Position numbers and translations under genes: made by a program. DNA of 16,880 nucleotides, from contig JAHELA010000010.1 of assembly GCA_024644425.1 (NCBI GenBank), positions 5,061-21,940 of the forward strand, in the 5' to 3' direction. A model generated the notes under the pieces. That model did not search any database. It had not been told where the DNA came from and saw only the letters and a program-made list of their open reading frames with translations. This DNA is from Nitrosomonadaceae bacterium. Lineage in GTDB: Bacteria; Pseudomonadota; Gammaproteobacteria; Burkholderiales; Nitrosomonadaceae. This document shows, in pieces, positions 14,392 through 16,880 of this stretch (positions within the stretch are counted from its first letter, which is position 1; each line of letters begins with the position of its first letter).

Positions 14392-15621
14392 TTATAATAG
14401 ATGTGCCCATAGCCTCTTCCACCAGTCGATAAAAATTCCATACCATGCTAAGTAAGGTTGAGGAATCTCTGGAACACTATTTTCACTGATACATACATCT
14501 GGTTGTACCGATGCTGGTGGCCGGTGATGTGAAGCAGTGTATAGTGCTCGATAAATTACCTCGCAAGCATGGACAGTATTCCTATGTACTACAAGCTCAT
14601 TGGAATCAGGAATATCTGAACCTAGAATAGGGATTTCTTCTGCATTAATAGAAATATTCTCCGCATCAGGCGCAAGATTCTTTGCAAGTTTTCGACCTTC
14701 AGTATTTGGACAGTTTGAAAGGTAGGGATATTTGACTTCAGAAGGATCATCTCCACCTACAAGGTCACGATTTAGCTCAGAATAAATTGTTACATACAGC
14801 ACCCCATCACTAGATGATCGATTGATCGATCGACTTCCTGGTGCCTCGCTTGGATAGTCTTGTGTAATAGGGGCAGCATTTGCATTCGTGTCTTGCATGG
14901 CATGCCCATTCAATTCTGCAATAAAGTCTGTTGCAGCATTATCATTCAATGGTTGGCAAAATATTCCATAGCCATTATTGAGTTGCTTAATTGATAACAA
15001 TGAACTACTCGTAACGAGTTGTTTGAGTCCATGGTTGGGCGGAGAAATAGCAATGAACTCAGAGATTGGTTGAAAGTTAGAGCTGTGATTAGGCAACATC
15101 GATGATCCACCTAGTACAGCCGGAAAAGGCTCCCCCTCTGGAGGATATAGGCTTTTCAGATACAAACGTGTACTAATTGCTCCTTTACTGTAGGAAATCA
15201 CAACTAATTGTTGTGTAATGGTATCGGATGTTTCAGGGTTGTAGTCAGAATTATGTCGGCCCAGAATAATATCAACTGCTTGACCAATTTCAACAGCATC
15301 CTCAACAATTGATTGATTGTTATTCTGAAAATTTATAAAGTAAGGTGTAATTTCTAGATGAGTGTTTGCAGATAACACATCCCCAAACGAGGTGAAACCA
15401 TTAACTGTATCGAGCCAAGTGGCTTGATAATTACGAATGTGACCATGAACAAATAAAACTGGTTGTGAAGATAACAGCGGGGAATTATCTGGTATATCTG
15501 TCAGAGAAATGATATTTCCACTTGCATCTTTAGTGAATAGTTTAGGATCAGCGTTTGTGATTCGCGGGTTTGATATAAGCAGGACTAAAGAAACGATTAT
15601 GAACCAGTGCTTACTATTCAT
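14392..15621 (-). CDS. Secreted alpha/beta hydrolase, lipase/PGAP1-like, atypical nucleophile elbow
   Basis: A 409-residue exported hydrolase. I chose ATG 15619-15621 because it opens a signal peptide directly (MNSKHWF, hydrophobic core, ITNA cleavage near residue 24) and has AGGA at 15632-15635. The longer frame would need TTG at 15658-15660 and a hydrophilic extension. The oxyanion-strand motif VLFVHGH (55-61) and the following GFTSFGDVL are lipase-like. QQLVVISYSKGAISTRLYL (137-155) supplies nucleophile S145 in S-Y-S-K-G, where the first elbow position is Ser rather than Gly. SPPNHGL (193-199) also matches the PGAP1/lipase family. A late histidine (H346 or H351 in VVHRNTVHACEVIYRAL) and an Asp near DLVGGDD (286-292) are possible triad members. 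The C-terminus ends in a Trp-rich hydrophobic patch (YLAWYGIFIDWWKRLWAHLL). Substrate unknown; lipid or ester is inferred. Confidence 0.78.
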   Translation of the reverse strand: MNSKHWFIIVSLVLLISNPRITNADPKLFTKDASGNIISLTDIPDNSPLLSSQPVLFVHGHIRNYQATWLDTVNGFTSFGDVLSANTHLEITPYFINFQNNNQSIVEDAVEIGQAVDIILGRHNSDYNPETSDTITQQLVVISYSKGAISTRLYLKSLYPPEGEPFPAVLGGSSMLPNHSSNFQPISEFIAISPPNHGLKQLVTSSSLLSIKQLNNGYGIFCQPLNDNAATDFIAELNGHAMQDTNANAAPITQDYPSEAPGSRSINRSSSDGVLYVTIYSELNRDLVGGDDPSEVKYPYLSNCPNTEGRKLAKNLAPDAENISINAEEIPILGSDIPDSNELVVHRNTVHACEVIYRALYTASHHRPPASVQPDVCISENSVPEIPQPYLAWYGIFIDWWKRLWAHLL

Positions 15622-15668
15622 AGAAGTATTTTCCTGTTTGATTTCTTGTAGAACAATCAACAGTTACA

Positions 15669-15674
15669 ATTATA
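15669..15674 (-). promoter_or_regulatory. Candidate -10 box for the secreted hydrolase
   Basis: On minus, TATAAT (15674 down to 15669) matches the sigma-70 -10 consensus. It would start a transcript near 15662, leaving about 40 bases before ATG 15621. Such a transcript would give the TTG at 15660 no leader, which favours the ATG start. No convincing -35 was found. Confidence 0.33.
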
Positions 15675-15831
15675 AGACCAATTTATCGTATAACATACTA
15701 GTTAGCTTCTAAAGTAGTTATATGCAGAAATTTATTTCGTTTCAATCATAGACATTTAAACTTTATCTAATTTATCTTTACGCCATATTAAAATGTTATT
15801 TTTTTATTCACTGTTACTATCTTTAGCCTAG

Positions 15832-16215
15832 CTACTGTAGTGGTTCCTCTCCATATTTATTAGTACCAATATTTCCAGGCGCAAAACCAAGATACAAAAT
15901 GAATAATAGGTTAAAAAATGGAATTAACACAACCAATGCATACCAGCCAGACTTTCCTAGGTCATGTAGCCTTTTTACATAGGTCGCATACAGTATCCAA
16001 ACAAGTAGAATACTTAGAATGAGCCCAATTACGGACAATAAAAATCCTGGCGGACTGTTTTCTGCATCGTACACACTTGAAAGCCAGAATGAAATCAGAA
16101 AAATGGGTGTAACAATTTTCCAAAATGTATTACGTTTTATGCGATTTTCGAATGAAAAAAGAGAAGGTTTTGCATTATTAAGGTTTTTTGAAGTAGGGTG
16201 TAATAGATCATTCAT
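15832..16215 (-). CDS. DUF805-family small inner-membrane protein
   Basis: A 127-residue membrane protein with DUF805 hallmarks. They are FSFENRIKRNTFW near residues 20-32, the RLHDLGKSGWYAL signature (82-94) after a transmembrane helix, and the C-terminal FAPGNIGTNKYGEEP (111-125). Three hydrophobic segments are seen (about 33-48, 57-80, 91-111). E. coli YhaH is a member of this family, and its function is not established. The ATG at 16213-16215 lacks a clear ribosome binding site. The N-terminal 20 residues (NDLLHPTSKNLNNAKPS) are less conserved-looking. It lies 210 bases upstream of the hydrolase gene on the same strand and could share regulation, but each has a possible promoter. Confidence 0.88.
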   Translation of the reverse strand: MNDLLHPTSKNLNNAKPSLFSFENRIKRNTFWKIVTPIFLISFWLSSVYDAENSPPGFLLSVIGLILSILLVWILYATYVKRLHDLGKSGWYALVVLIPFFNLLFILYLGFAPGNIGTNKYGEEPLQ

Positions 16216-16225
16216 ATTGTTGTGT

Positions 16226-16241
16226 TTTTTTTCGAAAAAAA
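16226..16241. promoter_or_regulatory. T-tract/A-tract palindrome in the DUF805 leader
   Basis: Seven T, CG, seven A (16226-16241) form a perfect 16-nt palindrome ten bases upstream of the DUF805 start. It would form a very weak RNA hairpin but a strongly bent DNA element, possibly a nucleoid-protein or regulator site. Confidence 0.3.
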
Positions 16242-16257
16242 CCTGTAATTACATCCT

Positions 16258-16287
16258 ATTATGTTCTAGATTAAATGGGGCAGGCAA
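16258..16287 (-). promoter_or_regulatory. Candidate sigma-70 promoter for the DUF805 gene
   Basis: Read on minus, TTGCCT (16287-16282), 18 bases, then CATAAT (16263-16258). The -35 matches four and the -10 five of six consensus bases. The predicted start near 16250 leaves a leader of about 35 bases that contains the T/A palindrome. Confidence 0.35.
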
Positions 16288-16472
16288 ACTGATATAATAC
16301 ATTTATATAAATATTTTTAGGCCTAAATTTTATTTTAGATTACAGTATTTTAGAAATTGACAATAATTTAACTTTGCTATTTCATCTTATATCTTCAATC
16401 TTTAGATAATTTTGATAAATTAGCACGGCACTGTACTTTATGTGAAGGGAGGATGAGCATACCATACGCTGT

Positions 16473-16880
16473 TTAGTATCCCTTTAAGAACTTTGTTGCA
16501 TAACAACTTGGACAAGGAGGTATCTTAGCAGTATGTTTAAGATGCACCTTCTGACCACACTCTATGCAGCTTAGTGTTCCAGCTGAAGTAATTTCGCCAG
16601 TGTGGTAGTGCAATGCTTCTTCTGTCTTTTGTAGGAGAGATTGTACAACTAAATCGGTTGCTTTCAGTAACTGTGCCATTGAAGATAAGGCACCGGCACC
16701 TAATCGCGCTGGATGTAAGCGTTCTTTTGCCTCCTGTTTCAGTGTAGTCATATATCGCGCCATTTCTTCTAGATCTCGGTTCATAAATTTTTTGAAGGCT
16801 TCCCCTTGTTCTACAGAAAATTCTCCAGCATCAGAAAGTTGCCGGTGGGCTGCCTCCATAGCTTTTTCTATTGTTTCTTT
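16473..16880 (-). CDS. Zinc-ribbon protein, DUF1451/YbeL-like, 5' end cut by the window edge
   Basis: The C-terminal 135 residues of a larger protein. The frame stays open to 16880, with seven codons (KETIEKA) upstream of the first visible Met at 16857-16859. Family members have an N-terminal helical region continuing this way (IEKA...ELSDAGEFSVEQGEAFKKFMNRDL), so the real start lies outside the window. The C-terminus is a four-cysteine zinc ribbon. Counting from that Met, C98 and C101 (CIEC) pair with C116 and C119 (CPSC). The helical first part plus C-terminal ribbon is the layout of the YbeL-type (PF07295, DUF1451) proteins of proteobacteria, cytoplasmic and of unknown function. The intergenic stretch downstream (16216-16472) holds no clear terminator. 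Confidence 0.85.
   Translation of the reverse strand, partial: KETIEKAMEAAHRQLSDAGEFSVEQGEAFKKFMNRDLEEMARYMTTLKQEAKERLHPARLGAGALSSMAQLLKATDLVVQSLLQKTEEALHYHTGEITSAGTLSCIECGQKVHLKHTAKIPPCPSCYATKFLKGY

Noticed and set aside
15622..15660. TTG at 15658-15660 as the start of the secreted hydrolase.
   Set aside because: It adds 13 hydrophilic residues before the signal peptide, lacks a ribosome binding site and abuts the predicted transcript start. ATG 15621 gives a clean signal peptide.
16421..16437. AGCACGGCACTGTACT as a terminator hairpin for the zinc-ribbon gene.
   Set aside because: Only about half of the positions pair, and no T-tract follows in the minus direction.
1..16880. CRISPR arrays, tRNA/rRNA genes, insertion sequences, toxin-antitoxin or phage-defence modules.
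   Set aside because: No direct-repeat array, cloverleaf, transposase, integrase or recognised defence domain was seen on either strand. The 16-bp repeat has only two copies and is not spaced like a CRISPR.

Overview
The window is AT-rich chromosomal DNA from a Gram-negative bacterium, most likely a gamma- or betaproteobacterium. Supporting this are a periplasmic DegQ/DegP-type protease with two PDZ domains, a MacAB-like tripartite-efflux type ABC cassette, a SpoIIAA-like protein, a DUF805 protein and a YbeL-type (DUF1451) zinc-ribbon protein, together with several Sec signal peptides. The genus cannot be named from the sequence. No rRNA, tRNA, CRISPR array, insertion sequence or phage gene was recognised.

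Layout. Positions 8-1471 (minus) encode the DegQ-like protease. A 600-base AT-rich divergent spacer follows and carries a perfect 16-bp direct repeat. Next, on plus, are an HpnA-like NAD-dependent epimerase that starts at TTG (2072-3067), a SpoIIAA-like protein (3101-3487) and a 91-residue orphan (3614-3889). A small secreted coiled-coil protein lies on minus (3995-4321). Divergent from it is a four-gene plus-strand cassette, 4432-8661: membrane-fusion protein, LolD/MacB-type ATPase and two MacB-like permeases of exactly 400 residues each. Every junction in the cassette is a 4-base ATGA overlap, so it is almost certainly one operon encoding one exporter, with the two permeases as a heterodimer.

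Positions 8894-12375 hold three plus-strand genes: a GCS2-type carboxylate-amine ligase, an AstE/AspA-type zinc carboxypeptidase-fold deacylase and an HDAC/AcuC/acetylpolyamine-amidohydrolase-type zinc deacetylase. All three keep their catalytic residues. One can make and two can break amide bonds, which suggests an undescribed small-molecule amide pathway. This trio is the most interesting part of the window, although its substrate cannot be read from the sequence.

The remaining region holds mostly envelope and hypothetical genes. They are a two-TM protein with a BamE/SmpA-like C-terminal motif (plus, 12530-13150), a secreted Sel1-repeat protein (minus, 13251-14165), a secreted alpha/beta hydrolase with an atypical SYSKG elbow (minus, 14392-15621), a DUF805 membrane protein (minus, 15832-16215) and a YbeL-like zinc-ribbon gene that runs off the right edge (minus, 16473-16880).
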